Below are positions 23,642 through 31,276 of a stretch of 51,490 nucleotides of DNA, in pieces. Each line of letters opens with the position of its first letter. Within the stretch, counting starts at the first letter, position 1. Made by a program: the position numbers and the translations under genes. The notes beneath the pieces are model-generated. The model was not told where the DNA came from. It saw only the letters and a program-made list of their open reading frames with translations, and did no database searches. The stretch lies in assembly GCA_003151935.1 (NCBI GenBank), contig PLYZ01000085.1, positions 1 through 51,490 on the forward strand. Reading direction: 5' to 3'. This stretch comes from Candidatus Dormiibacterota bacterium (GTDB taxonomy: Bacteria; Chloroflexota; Dormibacteria; Dormibacterales; Dormibacteraceae).

Positions 23642-24160
23642 GTGATCCGACCGATCCTGACTTTCGAGTACCCGATCCTGCACCAGAAGGCGCGCAAGGT
23701 CGCGCGTGTCGACACGTCCATCCAGAGGCTGCTCGACGACCTCACGGAGACGATGCTCGACGCGCCCGGCGCGGGCCTGGCAGCGAATCAGATCGGGGTG
23801 CCGCTGCGCGTATGCGTCGTGAAGGGCGACGAGAACCAGATCTGGGGCCTGGTCAACCCAGTGATCGTCAAGGCAGCTGGGAGCCAGGTCGGCTACGAGG
23901 GCTGCTTGAGCAAGCCGGGTTGGGTGGGCGAGGTGGAGCGCCACGAGGCTGTCGTGGTCAAGGCACTCAACCGCCATGGGAAAGAGGTGCGCATCAAGTC
24001 CACCGGGTTTACCGCTCGCGCTTTCCAGCACGAGCTCGACCACCTCGACGGCGTGCTCTTCACCGACAGGTTGACGAGCCTCGACACGCTGCGTCGCGTG
24101 GAGGAGCTCGTGGGCGAAGAGAAGCGCGAGGCCGAAGCCGTCGCGGCCGTTTCGGGCTAG
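23642..24160 (+). CDS. def: Peptide deformylase
   Basis: Fe/Zn hydrolase that removes the N-formyl group from nascent proteins. The three family motifs are present: GAGLAANQIGVPLRV (motif 1), GYEGCLSKPG (motif 2, metal Cys) and FQHELDHLDGVLF (motif 3, HExxH-type metal His). 172 residues. The GTG at 23642 has no ribosome-binding site but is preceded by TAAAAT at 7 bases. fmt follows immediately, the usual def-fmt pair acting on formyl-methionine. Confidence 0.96.
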   Translation: MIRPILTFEYPILHQKARKVARVDTSIQRLLDDLTETMLDAPGAGLAANQIGVPLRVCVVKGDENQIWGLVNPVIVKAAGSQVGYEGCLSKPGWVGEVERHEAVVVKALNRHGKEVRIKSTGFTARAFQHELDHLDGVLFTDRLTSLDTLRRVEELVGEEKREAEAVAAVSG

Positions 24161-24168
24161 GCGCTTTC

Positions 24169-24993
24169 CTGAAGATTGTCTTCGCCGGCACGGCCGAGTT
24201 CGCCGTGCCGTCGCTCCGAGCTCTCGTCGACGCGGGTCATGAAATCCAGCTGGTGATCACTCAGCCCGATCGACCCGCGCGCCGGGGCATGAAGCTGACG
24301 CCGCCCCCAGTTAAGCCGGCCGCGCGGGAGCTCGGACTTGAGGTGTATCAACCCGAGCGGATACGCGAGCCGGAGGCGGTGGAGCGGCTTCGCCGGCTGC
24401 AGCCGGACCTGCTGGTGGTTGTGGCTTACGGGCAGATCATCCCGCGGTCAGTACTGGCGATTCCGCGGTTCGGGGCGATCAACGTTCATGCGTCCTTGCT
24501 GCCCCGGCATCGAGGGGCGGCGCCGGTGGCACATGCGATCCTCGGCGGCGATTCCGAGACGGGCGTCACGATCATGCGCATGGACGAGCAGCTGGACCAC
24601 GGGCCGGTCCTGGCGACGAGCGCGACCGTGATCGCGGCGAGCGAGGACGCGACGGGGTTGACCTCTCGACTGGCCGAGTTGGGCGCTGAGCTCCTCGTTG
24701 AAACGCTGGAGCACCTCGAGGAGATCAAGGCAGTCGAGCAGGACCATGGGGCGGCCACTGTCGCGCCGAGATTTCGCAGGGAAGATGGACAGCTCGAGTG
24801 GGGAATAGGGGCGCAGGAGATTGATCGACGCGTGCGGGCTCTTCAGCCGTGGCCTGGCGTAACGCTGCCGACCAAGCGGGGCCGGGTGAAGGTGTTGAGC
24901 GGGCACGTCGAAGGGGATCGCTACGTTCCGGACATGGTTCAGCTGCCGGGGAAGCGGCCGGCGCCGGCGAAGCAGGTGCTGGGCGATGCCTGA
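24169..24993 (+). CDS. fmt: Methionyl-tRNA formyltransferase, probable CTG start
   Basis: Formylates initiator Met-tRNA using 10-formyl-tetrahydrofolate. The N-terminus KIVFAGTAEFAVPSLRAL, the catalytic INVHASLLPRHRGAAPV and TIMRMDEQLDHGPVLA are diagnostic. Homologues start one residue before KIVFAGT, and here that codon is CTG (24169). The nearest canonical start upstream is over 200 bases away inside def, and nothing in between fits. Length from the CTG is 274 residues, some 35 less than usual. The deficit is in the C-terminal OB-like domain, which jumps from VKVLSGHVEGDRY to MVQLPGKRPAPAKQVL, apparently lacking the segment with the usual gly-rich turn. The end overlaps smpB by 8 bases. Confidence 0.92.
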   Translation: MKIVFAGTAEFAVPSLRALVDAGHEIQLVITQPDRPARRGMKLTPPPVKPAARELGLEVYQPERIREPEAVERLRRLQPDLLVVVAYGQIIPRSVLAIPRFGAINVHASLLPRHRGAAPVAHAILGGDSETGVTIMRMDEQLDHGPVLATSATVIAASEDATGLTSRLAELGAELLVETLEHLEEIKAVEQDHGAATVAPRFRREDGQLEWGIGAQEIDRRVRALQPWPGVTLPTKRGRVKVLSGHVEGDRYVPDMVQLPGKRPAPAKQVLGDA

Positions 24994-25450
24994 CCGAGAT
25001 GACAAGCAGCGCGACATGGCGGTGAACCGGCGCGCGTACCACGACTACTTCATCGACGAGAAGATGGAGGCGGGCATCATGCTCACCGGTTCCGAGGTGA
25101 AGTCTGTACGCAACGGGCGGACCAACTTGCGGGATGGGTTCGTGCGAATAGATGGCAACGAGGCGTGGTTGGAGAACGTGAACATCTCTCCGTACACGCA
25201 GGCCAACCTGATGAACCACGAGCCGATGCGTCCGCGCAAGCTGCTGCTCCACCGCAAGCAGATCGCCAGCCTGATCGGCAAAGTGCGACAGAAGGGATAC
25301 ACGCTGATTCCGCTGCGGGTGTACTTCTCGCGGAACCACGCCAAGGTGGAGGTCGGGCTCGCGAGAGGCAAGAAGCAGTACGACAAGCGCGAGGCGATCG
25401 CTGAGCGGGACGCGAAACGAGAGATCGCTCGAGCGATGAGGCGGGGCTGA
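24986..25450 (+). CDS. smpB: tmRNA-binding protein SmpB
   Basis: Binds tmRNA and carries it to stalled ribosomes for trans-translation. The OB-fold core is intact: NRRAYHDYFIDEKMEAGI, LTGSEVKSVRNGRTNLRDG, then MRPRKLLLHRKQI and the basic C-terminal tail KKQYDKREAIAERDAKRE, which enters the mRNA channel. 154 residues. The ATG overlaps fmt by 8 bases. Its partner ssrA is 1.9 kb downstream on the same strand. Confidence 0.97.
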   Translation: MPDRDDKQRDMAVNRRAYHDYFIDEKMEAGIMLTGSEVKSVRNGRTNLRDGFVRIDGNEAWLENVNISPYTQANLMNHEPMRPRKLLLHRKQIASLIGKVRQKGYTLIPLRVYFSRNHAKVEVGLARGKKQYDKREAIAERDAKREIARAMRRG

Positions 25451-25485
25451 CGCGCATCAGCGGATTGAAAGAACGGAGTGAGGAG

Positions 25486-25935
25486 ATGACTGGCGATCGC
25501 GCGGTTCCCGTGAGTGGGGTATGTGAGATCACGCTCGAGCAGAGCGACCTGGCGGCGGCCGAGGAGTTCTACGCGGGCGTTCTGGGGTTTCCGGTGGTTG
25601 AGCGGTGGGCCGACGAGACAGTGTGGGTGATGGCAGGTGACCGGACTCGGATCGGCCTATGGCGGGCGCAGATCGGATTGGGCGGCGGTCGCGGTGGCGT
25701 TCATGTCCACTACGCGATGGGGCTGCCGGCTGAATCCTACGAAGCGGTTGTCGAGCGGCTGCGAAAGCGCGGCTACACGGTGCTCGACCATGACCACGGC
25801 GGATATGGGCCGCACGGTCGGGGGCGGGCGGCCTATGTCACCGATCCGGGCGGCCATGTGGTGGAGTTCTGGACCTGGGACGTGGCGGAGCATTTGCGGG
25901 AGCTGGCTGCGGGGAAGTCGCCGGGCTCGCGCTGA
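25486..25935 (+). CDS. VOC-family (glyoxalase-fold) protein
   Basis: A 149-residue single vicinal-oxygen-chelate domain. The pattern CEITLEQSDLAAAEEFYAGVLGFPVVE starts the first beta-alpha-beta module, and YVTDPGGHVVEFWTWD near the C-terminus carries the metal-type Glu. GRGRAAYVTDPGGH is the usual VOC loop. The substrate is unknown; family members include glyoxalases, dioxygenases and antibiotic-binding proteins. The ATG at 25486 is preferred over TTG at 25465 because GGAG lies 7 bases upstream. It converges with the GNAT gene. Confidence 0.8.
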   Translation: MTGDRAVPVSGVCEITLEQSDLAAAEEFYAGVLGFPVVERWADETVWVMAGDRTRIGLWRAQIGLGGGRGGVHVHYAMGLPAESYEAVVERLRKRGYTVLDHDHGGYGPHGRGRAAYVTDPGGHVVEFWTWDVAEHLRELAAGKSPGSR

Positions 25936-25956
25936 GCCCCGCCTGCGGTGGGCGGC

Positions 25957-26412
25957 CTAAAACCGCCAGGAAAACATGAGCGGCTGGTTCTCGACATCTC
26001 CGTCCGCCTTCCGGTACGTGGCCGCGGCCGCTGCGTTCTCGTCGTCGACCAGGACCCACATCCCGTAGCACCGATGCTCGCGAGCAACATCAGCGAGTGC
26101 CCGCACGAGCGCCGTGCCGATGCCGTGGTGGCGATGGGCCGTGTCCACGGCCAGCTCGTACAGGAACATCTCGGTTCCCTTGTCGGGGTGGGTCACCTCG
26201 ACCCCGGATACGAAACCGGCGGGCGTGCCGGCGGAGTAGGCGATCAAGAGGTGATGAGTCGGGTCGGCCAGGAATCGGGCCAGGGCATCCGGCAGGGGTG
26301 CGGTGTCGAAGAGGTCCGCGGCCTCGGCCACGCGTTCGTCATCGCCCGGTCCCATCCGCAGGATTTCCACGGCGGGCCGCGGGTCGCGCTCAGGCGGCCA
26401 GGTTGATTCCAA
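25957..26412 (-). CDS. GNAT-family N-acetyltransferase
   Basis: Acetyl-CoA dependent transferase fold. Motif A reads LYELAVDTAHRHHGIGTALVRAL, with the HxxHGIG acetyl-CoA loop, preceded by PAGFVSGVEVTHPDKGTEMF. The overall pattern and the ending resemble AAC(3)-I type aminoglycoside acetyltransferases and their many uncharacterised relatives, but this is not enough to call resistance. The ATG at 26412 overlaps the R2lox gene by 23 bases; a GTG at 26370 would remove the overlap and give 137 residues. Probably co-transcribed behind R2lox. Confidence 0.78.
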   Translation of the reverse strand: MESTWPPERDPRPAVEILRMGPGDDERVAEAADLFDTAPLPDALARFLADPTHHLLIAYSAGTPAGFVSGVEVTHPDKGTEMFLYELAVDTAHRHHGIGTALVRALADVAREHRCYGMWVLVDDENAAAAATYRKADGDVENQPLMFSWRF

Positions 26413-27310
26413 TCGCCCTCAGTCGCTTGTTCAGCGATTCAAACGCGAACTGGAGGATCTCGCTCTCTGTATGCCCGAATTCGGTGATGTAGCGCGGATC
26501 CGGCGGGTCCAGCGTGCCCGTGACCAGCGGAAGGCAGTCGACCAGCGTCTTCTGGATCAGCGGGGCGAAGCGCCCCGCGTCTTCTCGGACCGCCTCCTGC
26601 AGCACCTTGATGCCGAAGCTCACGTGCCGCGACTCGTCGCGTGCGACGGCGGTGAATCCTTGGTAGAAGCCCCGGTCGGTGCTCCCCAGCTCGCGCATCG
26701 ACTCCAGCTCGAAACGTTGTCCGGTCAGGGCGATCGTCGCCTCGACGATGATGTGATAGATCGTGACCCCCTCGATGAAGGCGTCGATGTCTTTCGGGTT
26801 GCTGGCCAGCCGCTGAGCCGCGGACGGCAGCCGGTCGTAGAAGAGGGTGTTGTATCCCTCGTTGGCCTGGGGCCGAATTTCGGCCAGCAGCGTTCCCAGG
26901 TCCTTGGCCTCCGTCCCCACCACCTCGTGCCACCAGCGCTGGAAGAAGACCGTGTGCCTGGCCTCGTCGACCATCTGGGTGGACAGAAAGATCTCGATCT
27001 CCGGCGTTGGCGCGGCCCACACGAACGGCGCCAGCGTGGATGTGACGCGCTCCTCTCCATTGAAGAAGAGGCGATGCGACCACAGCGTCGACTTTCGCTC
27101 GAGCTCGGTCGCCTTCAGCCAGTCCTCGCGGTCGAGCGTGAAGTCGAGGTCCGCCACGGCCCACTGCTGGGACTCCCAGCGCCGGTAGAGGTCCATGTAG
27201 CTGGGCATGTTCTCGATCCCGCGATCGATGAACGACAGCACGTCATCGATGCGGATATCGCCCAGCTCCTTGAGGCTGGCGCGGCCGATGTGGTCGAGGT
27301 TCGCTGCCAT
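26390..27310 (-). CDS. R2-like ligand-binding oxidase (R2lox)
   Basis: Ferritin-fold Mn/Fe protein related to the R2 subunit of ribonucleotide reductase, of the mycobacterial Rv0233 type; a ligand-binding oxidase of unknown physiological substrate. All metal ligands can be placed: E86 in FFNGEERVT, E116 and H119 in VDEARHT, E190 in HIIVEAT, E226 and H229 in RDESRHV. The Val and Tyr that form the R2lox ether cross-link are also at the right spacing: V89 (E+3) and Y185 (E190-5). This separates it from true NrdB/NrdF, which need a radical Tyr and an NrdA partner, neither seen here. 306 residues. It is divergent from ssrA. Confidence 0.9.
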   Translation of the reverse strand: MAANLDHIGRASLKELGDIRIDDVLSFIDRGIENMPSYMDLYRRWESQQWAVADLDFTLDREDWLKATELERKSTLWSHRLFFNGEERVTSTLAPFVWAAPTPEIEIFLSTQMVDEARHTVFFQRWWHEVVGTEAKDLGTLLAEIRPQANEGYNTLFYDRLPSAAQRLASNPKDIDAFIEGVTIYHIIVEATIALTGQRFELESMRELGSTDRGFYQGFTAVARDESRHVSFGIKVLQEAVREDAGRFAPLIQKTLVDCLPLVTGTLDPPDPRYITEFGHTESEILQFAFESLNKRLRAIGINLAA

Positions 27311-27346
27311 CGGAATGCGTTCAGTGTAGGAGCGCGGGCCGATGGG

Positions 27347-27352
27347 TAGAAT
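27347..27352 (+). promoter_or_regulatory. -10 box upstream of ssrA
   Basis: TAGAAT lies 28 bases before the mature 5' end of tmRNA, suitable for a short 5' precursor removed by RNase P. No convincing -35 is visible. Confidence 0.45.
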
Positions 27353-27380
27353 CTGACCTGCAACCAGGTTCGGCTTCGTT

Positions 27381-27759
27381 GGGGGTGTCTGGTCTCGACG
27401 GGGCAGTTGAGCTTTGGGATTGCGAGCCGAGGGCGCGCGCGTTACAGCGCAGGCGTTTTTACAAATGCCAACAAGACCAACGCTTTCGCCCTCGCTGCGT
27501 AAGCAGTAGAGACGTAAGCCCCGGGACTTAGATCCCGGGTGTCGTCCCGGTCAATCCGGCGGATTGGGGAACGGCATCACATAGACCGGATTGCCGCTCC
27601 AGGGGCGCCGCGGCCCTGGAGCGGGACATGCACCGCGGCTGGCTGAAGCGGATCCCGTCAGGAGGAGCCGCCAGGCGAGAACCAAAATCCTGGACACGCT
27701 CGTAGAGATCTCGGAGGAAGCTGCTTCGGACGCGGGTTCAATTCCCGCCACCTCCACCA
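27381..27759 (+). ncRNA. ssrA: tmRNA (transfer-messenger RNA)
   Basis: The 5' end GGGGGTG pairs with CACCTCC before the encoded ACCA, giving the 7-bp tRNA-like acceptor stem, with one G-U pair. The T-arm GCGGG-TTCAATT-CCCGC is just before it, and the 5' D-loop analogue reads TCTGGTCTCGACGGGG. The tag frame opens at GCC 27467 and ends with TAA at 27502, encoding ANKTNAFALAA, a typical degradation tag ending in ALAA. Downstream are GC-rich helices consistent with the pseudoknots. Total 379 nt, one-piece form. It rescues stalled ribosomes together with SmpB (24986-25450). Confidence 0.97.
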
Positions 27760-27777
27760 GGCCGAGCCTGTTGCAGC

Positions 27778-28269
27778 TCAGTCGAAGGCCGCTTCGATCG
27801 ATCCCTGGTGCTGCTTCATGTGTCCGATCAGCACCTTCTCGACGCGCTCGGCGGCGGACATCGAGCCTGCGGGCGTGCTGCGCTGGATGTCGAGCTGATC
27901 ATCCGGAATGGCGCGCACGGCATTAGCGATTCGGCCCTTGCTCGCGCGCAGGAGCCGCAGCACCTCATCCTTCGTCACGTTGGCGTGGGACCTGGCGTGT
28001 TCAGAGTTGATCGCGCGCATGTTGACCGGCGCCAGAGGTCCGCCTGCGAGCATCGTCTGAATCCGCTCAGTGATCCAGTCGCCATTGGTTGCAACGTGGT
28101 GGGCTATGACGCCCACAGGCCGGCCCTCGTCCTCGTTGTCGATGCGCTGCGGAAAGTTCTTGCCGGCGAGGTGCCATTGGTCGTCGTCCAGCGACTCCAC
28201 GAGACGGACGAACTCATCGTGGGCGGCTTCGTACTGCTCCGCAAGAAGGGCCGATCGGGTATTGGTCAA
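27778..28269 (-). CDS. DinB-superfamily protein
   Basis: A 163-residue four-helix-bundle protein of the DinB/YfiT (maleylpyruvate isomerase N-terminal) type, a group of metal-dependent, often thiol-cofactor-using transferases. Putative metal histidines are in GVIAHHVATNGDW and IGHMKQHQGSIEA, at the expected ends of helices 2 and 4, and AEQYEAAHDEFVRLVESLDDDQW is the usual first helix. The start is TTG at 28269; TATAGT at 28292-28297 (minus strand) is a likely -10 box. Reaction unknown. It is divergent from the F420-type gene at 28340. Confidence 0.78.
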   Translation of the reverse strand: MTNTRSALLAEQYEAAHDEFVRLVESLDDDQWHLAGKNFPQRIDNEDEGRPVGVIAHHVATNGDWITERIQTMLAGGPLAPVNMRAINSEHARSHANVTKDEVLRLLRASKGRIANAVRAIPDDQLDIQRSTPAGSMSAAERVEKVLIGHMKQHQGSIEAAFD

Positions 28270-28339
28270 GCTCGACGGCTCATCGCTACCGACTATAAGA
28301 CACGGAATGAACGCGCCGCTTTAAGCGGTATCACCTTGG

Positions 28340-28759
28340 ATGAGCACAACTTTTCAAGATTTCAACCGTGACCTGATCAAGGATCTTCGGACCAACGGAA
28401 AGGCGACGTCCGGACCATTCTTGGGGAAGCACGTGCTGATCCTCACGACCGAAGGCGCTAAGTCGGGCGACGTGCGCGAGAATCCGCTCGTTTACACCCG
28501 CGATGGAAACCACTATGTCATCGTCGCCTCCAAGGGCGGTGCGCCCACGCACCCGGCCTGGTACCACAACCTGGTGAAGCACCCCGAGGTGACCGTCGAG
28601 GTGGGGAATGAGAAGTTCGAGGCCCGCGCGCACATTGCGCAAGGCGGCGAGTACGAGCGCCTGTACACGCAGCACGCCGACATCAACCCGGGCTTCCACG
28701 ACTACAGGCAGAAAACCACGCGCAAGATCCCTGTGATCGTCCTGGAGCGCATCCACTAG
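28340..28759 (+). CDS. F420-dependent nitroreductase/quinone reductase-like (Ddn family)
   Basis: A 139-residue split-barrel protein of the deazaflavin-dependent nitroreductase family. The typical run is LILTTEGAKSGDVRENPLVY (the TTxGxKSGxxRxxPL motif), then YVIVASKGGAPTHPAWYHNL and VTVEVGNEKFEARA. Known relatives use reduced F420 to reduce quinones or activate nitro-compounds; F420 use in this organism is inferred from this match. The ATG follows a short palindrome CCGCTTTAAGCGG-like sequence (about 28317-28329). The stop is 9 bases before the next gene. Confidence 0.86.
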   Translation: MSTTFQDFNRDLIKDLRTNGKATSGPFLGKHVLILTTEGAKSGDVRENPLVYTRDGNHYVIVASKGGAPTHPAWYHNLVKHPEVTVEVGNEKFEARAHIAQGGEYERLYTQHADINPGFHDYRQKTTRKIPVIVLERIH

Positions 28760-28768
28760 CCTGCGGGC

Positions 28769-29476
28769 ATGCACTTCGCCCTCGTCCATGGCGCATATCA
28801 CGGCGCCTGGTGCTGGGACATGCTTCGCACGGAGCTCAAGCGCGACGGCCACTCCACAAGCGCCGTCGATCTTCCTTGCGAGGACCCTGAGGCCGGGGCG
28901 GAGTGTTACGCCGAGCTGGTCGTCCGCGCGATTCCACCTGGAACGGCAGCCGTGCTGGTCGGCCATTCGCCCGGCGGCCTCACGATCCCCGTCGTGGCTT
29001 CGAGAACGCCAACCCTGATGACCGTCTACCTCTGCGCCCTGGTTCCCGTCCCAGCACTGAGCTTCGATGCGCAGCACGCGAACATCGCGACTGGTTTCCA
29101 TCCCTCGGCGCCGGCGATCAGCCACTCGGACGGGAGCGCGTCGTGGCCCGAGGCCGGCGCGCTCGAGGTCTTCTATCACGACTGCGAGCCGAAAATCGCC
29201 AGGGATGCGGCCGGCCGCCGGCGCAGGCAGCACTGGCGCGCGACCCAGGAAGTTACGCCGCTCCATGAATTGCCGGCGGTCAGTGCCGCCTACATTCTTT
29301 GCACGGACGACCGCATGGTGTCCTCCGAGTACAGCCGTCGCTCGTCACAAAAGCTCTTGGGATTTGAGCCGGTCGAGATTCGAGGTGGACACTCGCCATT
29401 CCTTGCACATCCGCGAGAGCTCGCGACCCTGCTGGAGCGTGTGAGCTCGGGGGCGCCTGAGGGAACCCCCGGTTAA
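28769..29476 (+). CDS. Alpha/beta-hydrolase
   Basis: Alpha/beta-hydrolase fold protein of 235 residues. LVHGAYHGAWCWDML forms the oxyanion-hole strand, the nucleophile elbow is GHSPGG, and the late histidine is in GGHSPFLAHPREL; an acidic residue is in CTDDRMV. The pattern resembles salicylate/methyl-ester hydrolases (EstC, MenH-like), but the substrate is unknown. The ATG follows TAGCCT by 6 bases and has no Shine-Dalgarno, so a leaderless transcript is possible, although the TAG of that hexamer is also the stop of the gene before. Confidence 0.82.
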   Translation: MHFALVHGAYHGAWCWDMLRTELKRDGHSTSAVDLPCEDPEAGAECYAELVVRAIPPGTAAVLVGHSPGGLTIPVVASRTPTLMTVYLCALVPVPALSFDAQHANIATGFHPSAPAISHSDGSASWPEAGALEVFYHDCEPKIARDAAGRRRRQHWRATQEVTPLHELPAVSAAYILCTDDRMVSSEYSRRSSQKLLGFEPVEIRGGHSPFLAHPRELATLLERVSSGAPEGTPG

Positions 29477-30584
29477 CCAGCCCGTCTCGCTCCGGCAGCT
29501 GAATCGCTGGACGCTCGCCCGCCAGATGCTTCTCGAGCGCGCGGAGCTCGACGCGGTCACGGCGATTGAGAGGCTCGCGGGCATGCAGGCGCAGTACTCA
29601 CCCTCGCCATACATAGGCCTCTGGTCGAGGGTTCGCGGCTTCAAGCGCGAGGAGCTCGAAGCGGCGCTCGCGGCGCACCTGGTCTACAAAGCCACGCTCA
29701 TGCGGGGAACGCTTCACCTGGTCAGCGCGCGCCAGTTCGATCTCTTCCGCCTCGCCTCGAGGTTCCCGCGCCACGTCTGGTCGGAGGGCCCCAGGCAGCT
29801 CGCGGAACGCGGAGTCGACGTCGACGCTCTGCGTGAGGACATCCTCGCCGCGCTCGATGCCCAGCCCCTCAAGAAACCGGAGCTCGAGAAGGTGTTCCGG
29901 CACCGCATTCCCGCCGACCTGCCCGACTGGGTTGCCTTCAGCGTCATCGTCTCGGTCGGCGCCGCGATCAACCATCACGAGGACGCCCGATTCGGACATT
30001 TCGCCGGCAGCCGCTACCGCCGTGCGCCGCTGCCCGTCGCGGATCCCGAGGACGCCATCCGGGCCGTGGTCACGTCCTATCTCGCCGCCTTCGGTCCCGC
30101 GAGTCGCGCCGACCTGGCCGGGTGGCTGGGTCGCTCGGTCGGCATCTTCTCAGCAGCTCTCGATTCACTCGATCTGGTCACGTTCCAGGCCGAGGACGGG
30201 CGCAAGCTGGTCGACCTGCGCGATGCTGCCCGTCCCGACTGGAACGTGCCGGCCCCGGTGCGCTTTCTCCCCAAGTGGGACAACCTTCTGCTTGCGTATG
30301 ACCGGCGGGAGCGCGTGCTCCCAGAGCCGCTGCGCAAGACCGTGATCCGGAAGAACGGCGACGTGCTGTCCACGTTCCTGGTGGACGGGGTCGTGGCGGG
30401 AGCCTGGGAGGCGCCCATGCGGGGCCGCTCGATCATGTCGTTGACCTCATTCGGTTCGCTTTCGATCAAGCACCGCCGGGCAGTCGAGCGCGAAGCCGAG
30501 GGCCTCCTGGCCTGGCTTCGCCCTGGGGCTGCCCCCGGCGAGATCACCTGGAAAATCCCCACGAACTCAGCGGCTTCGCCGTGA
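29457..30584 (+). CDS. Winged-helix DNA-binding domain protein (HTH_42 / YcaQ-like)
   Basis: Protein of the winged-helix family PF06224, whose characterised members AlkZ/YcaQ are DNA glycosylases that unhook interstrand crosslinks. Typical motifs are IERLAGMQAQYSPSPYIGLW, LMRGTLHLVSARQFDLFR, and late FLPKWDNLLLAYDRRERVL with VDGVVAGAW. Homologues carry an N-terminal LRxLNRxxLARQ stretch, which is present here before the first ATG (29526). No ATG, GTG or TTG precedes it in the open frame, so CTG at 29457 (or 29499) is the probable start. The last few residues are encoded by the palindromic repeat that contains the stop codon. Catalytic function is not shown. Confidence 0.8.
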   Translation: MREPPVNQPVSLRQLNRWTLARQMLLERAELDAVTAIERLAGMQAQYSPSPYIGLWSRVRGFKREELEAALAAHLVYKATLMRGTLHLVSARQFDLFRLASRFPRHVWSEGPRQLAERGVDVDALREDILAALDAQPLKKPELEKVFRHRIPADLPDWVAFSVIVSVGAAINHHEDARFGHFAGSRYRRAPLPVADPEDAIRAVVTSYLAAFGPASRADLAGWLGRSVGIFSAALDSLDLVTFQAEDGRKLVDLRDAARPDWNVPAPVRFLPKWDNLLLAYDRRERVLPEPLRKTVIRKNGDVLSTFLVDGVVAGAWEAPMRGRSIMSLTSFGSLSIKHRRAVEREAEGLLAWLRPGAAPGEITWKIPTNSAASP

Positions 30585-30594
30585 GTTCGCGGGG
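30557..30594. repeat. Palindromic repeat element, copy 1
   Basis: Arms CCCCACGAACTCA and TGAGTTCGCGGGG pair over 13 bases with one A-C mismatch, around an inner CGGC-TTC-GCCG hairpin. It includes the stop codon of the winged-helix gene. Related copies are at 37810-37847 and 43049-43086 (inverted). It may work as a terminator, but no T-run follows. Confidence 0.78.
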
Positions 30595-30643
30595 GCACCT
30601 GTTTAAAGCCGGAGTAAACCCACGAAACGCGGTTCAAAACGGG

Positions 30644-30649
30644 TAACCT
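30644..30649 (+). promoter_or_regulatory. -10 box of the LapA-like gene, leaderless spacing
   Basis: TAACCT ends 7 bases before the GTG start at 30657, with no ribosome site between. The 11-base context GGTAACCTTCG recurs before the gene at 47914-48891. Confidence 0.55.
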
Positions 30650-30656
30650 TCGGCCG

Positions 30657-31271
30657 GTGCGCGACCTGAGTCATCTCTGGCAGCGGTTCCTGCTCGCTAG
30701 CGCGCTCGTAGTGGGCCTGGCCATAGGCGCGGCGGCGACCGTCTTCGGCTACAGCAACCTGGCGAGCGTCAACGTTCGCTGGTCCATCTTCCACGTCGAC
30801 GGGATTCCCCTGTGGACCGTCGCGGTGGTCCCGCTCGCGATCGTGCTGGTCGCCGGCACCGTGTACCACTGGATGGACGGCCTTCACCACTTCACCGAAC
30901 ACATGCGGCATCGGCGCCGCGTCCACGAGCTGGAGGCGGAGGTGGCGTCGTTGAGGGCACACCTCGACCAGGTGCTCGAGATGCCCGACCACTCGACCTC
31001 CCCGCTTCCGCGAAAGGCGGTGACGGCAGAGGCGTTGGAACCGATGCCCGCTCGCGCAGCAGGTTCGGTAGAGATGGCGATGCCCGCGCTGCCCGAGCCC
31101 GAAGCCCAGGCTGAGACGGCGTCGGCCAACGGAGCCAAGACCGTTCACCACAGGCGCAAGCGGGCCACGCTCGAGGTGGTCGCCAAGGCCGCCGAGCCGG
31201 CCTCCACCAACCCGATCGCGACCAAGGGCGGCCAGGAGACCGCAGCCGCCGAATCCGCACCCGAGATCTAG
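30657..31271 (+). CDS. LapA/DUF1049-like membrane protein
   Basis: A 204-residue protein with two membrane helices (about 11-33 and 51-70) in the LapA/YciS (DUF1049) arrangement: FLLASALVVGLAIGAAATVF, a strand with NLASVNVRWSIFHVDGIP, and LWTVAVVPLAIVLVAGTVY. A short coiled coil follows (about 85-107, HELEAEVASLRAHLDQVLEM), then a long Ala/Pro/Glu-rich tail with a basic patch. In proteobacteria LapA-family proteins assist lipopolysaccharide assembly; in this lineage the role is unknown. The GTG start has a -10 hexamer 7 bases upstream. LOG-family gene follows after 5 bases. Confidence 0.7.
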   Translation: MRDLSHLWQRFLLASALVVGLAIGAAATVFGYSNLASVNVRWSIFHVDGIPLWTVAVVPLAIVLVAGTVYHWMDGLHHFTEHMRHRRRVHELEAEVASLRAHLDQVLEMPDHSTSPLPRKAVTAEALEPMPARAAGSVEMAMPALPEPEAQAETASANGAKTVHHRRKRATLEVVAKAAEPASTNPIATKGGQETAAAESAPEI

Positions 31272-31276
31272 GCCCC

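Noticed and set aside
23812-24168. Upstream extension of fmt into def
   Set aside because: The extension translates def out of frame and has no Fmt similarity; the CTG at 24169 matches the family N-terminus.
25957-26412. Aminoglycoside resistance gene of AAC(3)-I type
   Set aside because: The GNAT pattern is similar, but the fold is widespread and no specific residue set could be confirmed.
26390-27310. Ribonucleotide reductase small subunit
   Set aside because: The Val-Tyr cross-link spacing and absence of an nrdA partner point to R2lox.
27551-27926. Open frames on both strands within ssrA
   Set aside because: They lie inside tmRNA, whose acceptor stem, T-arm and tag frame are clear.
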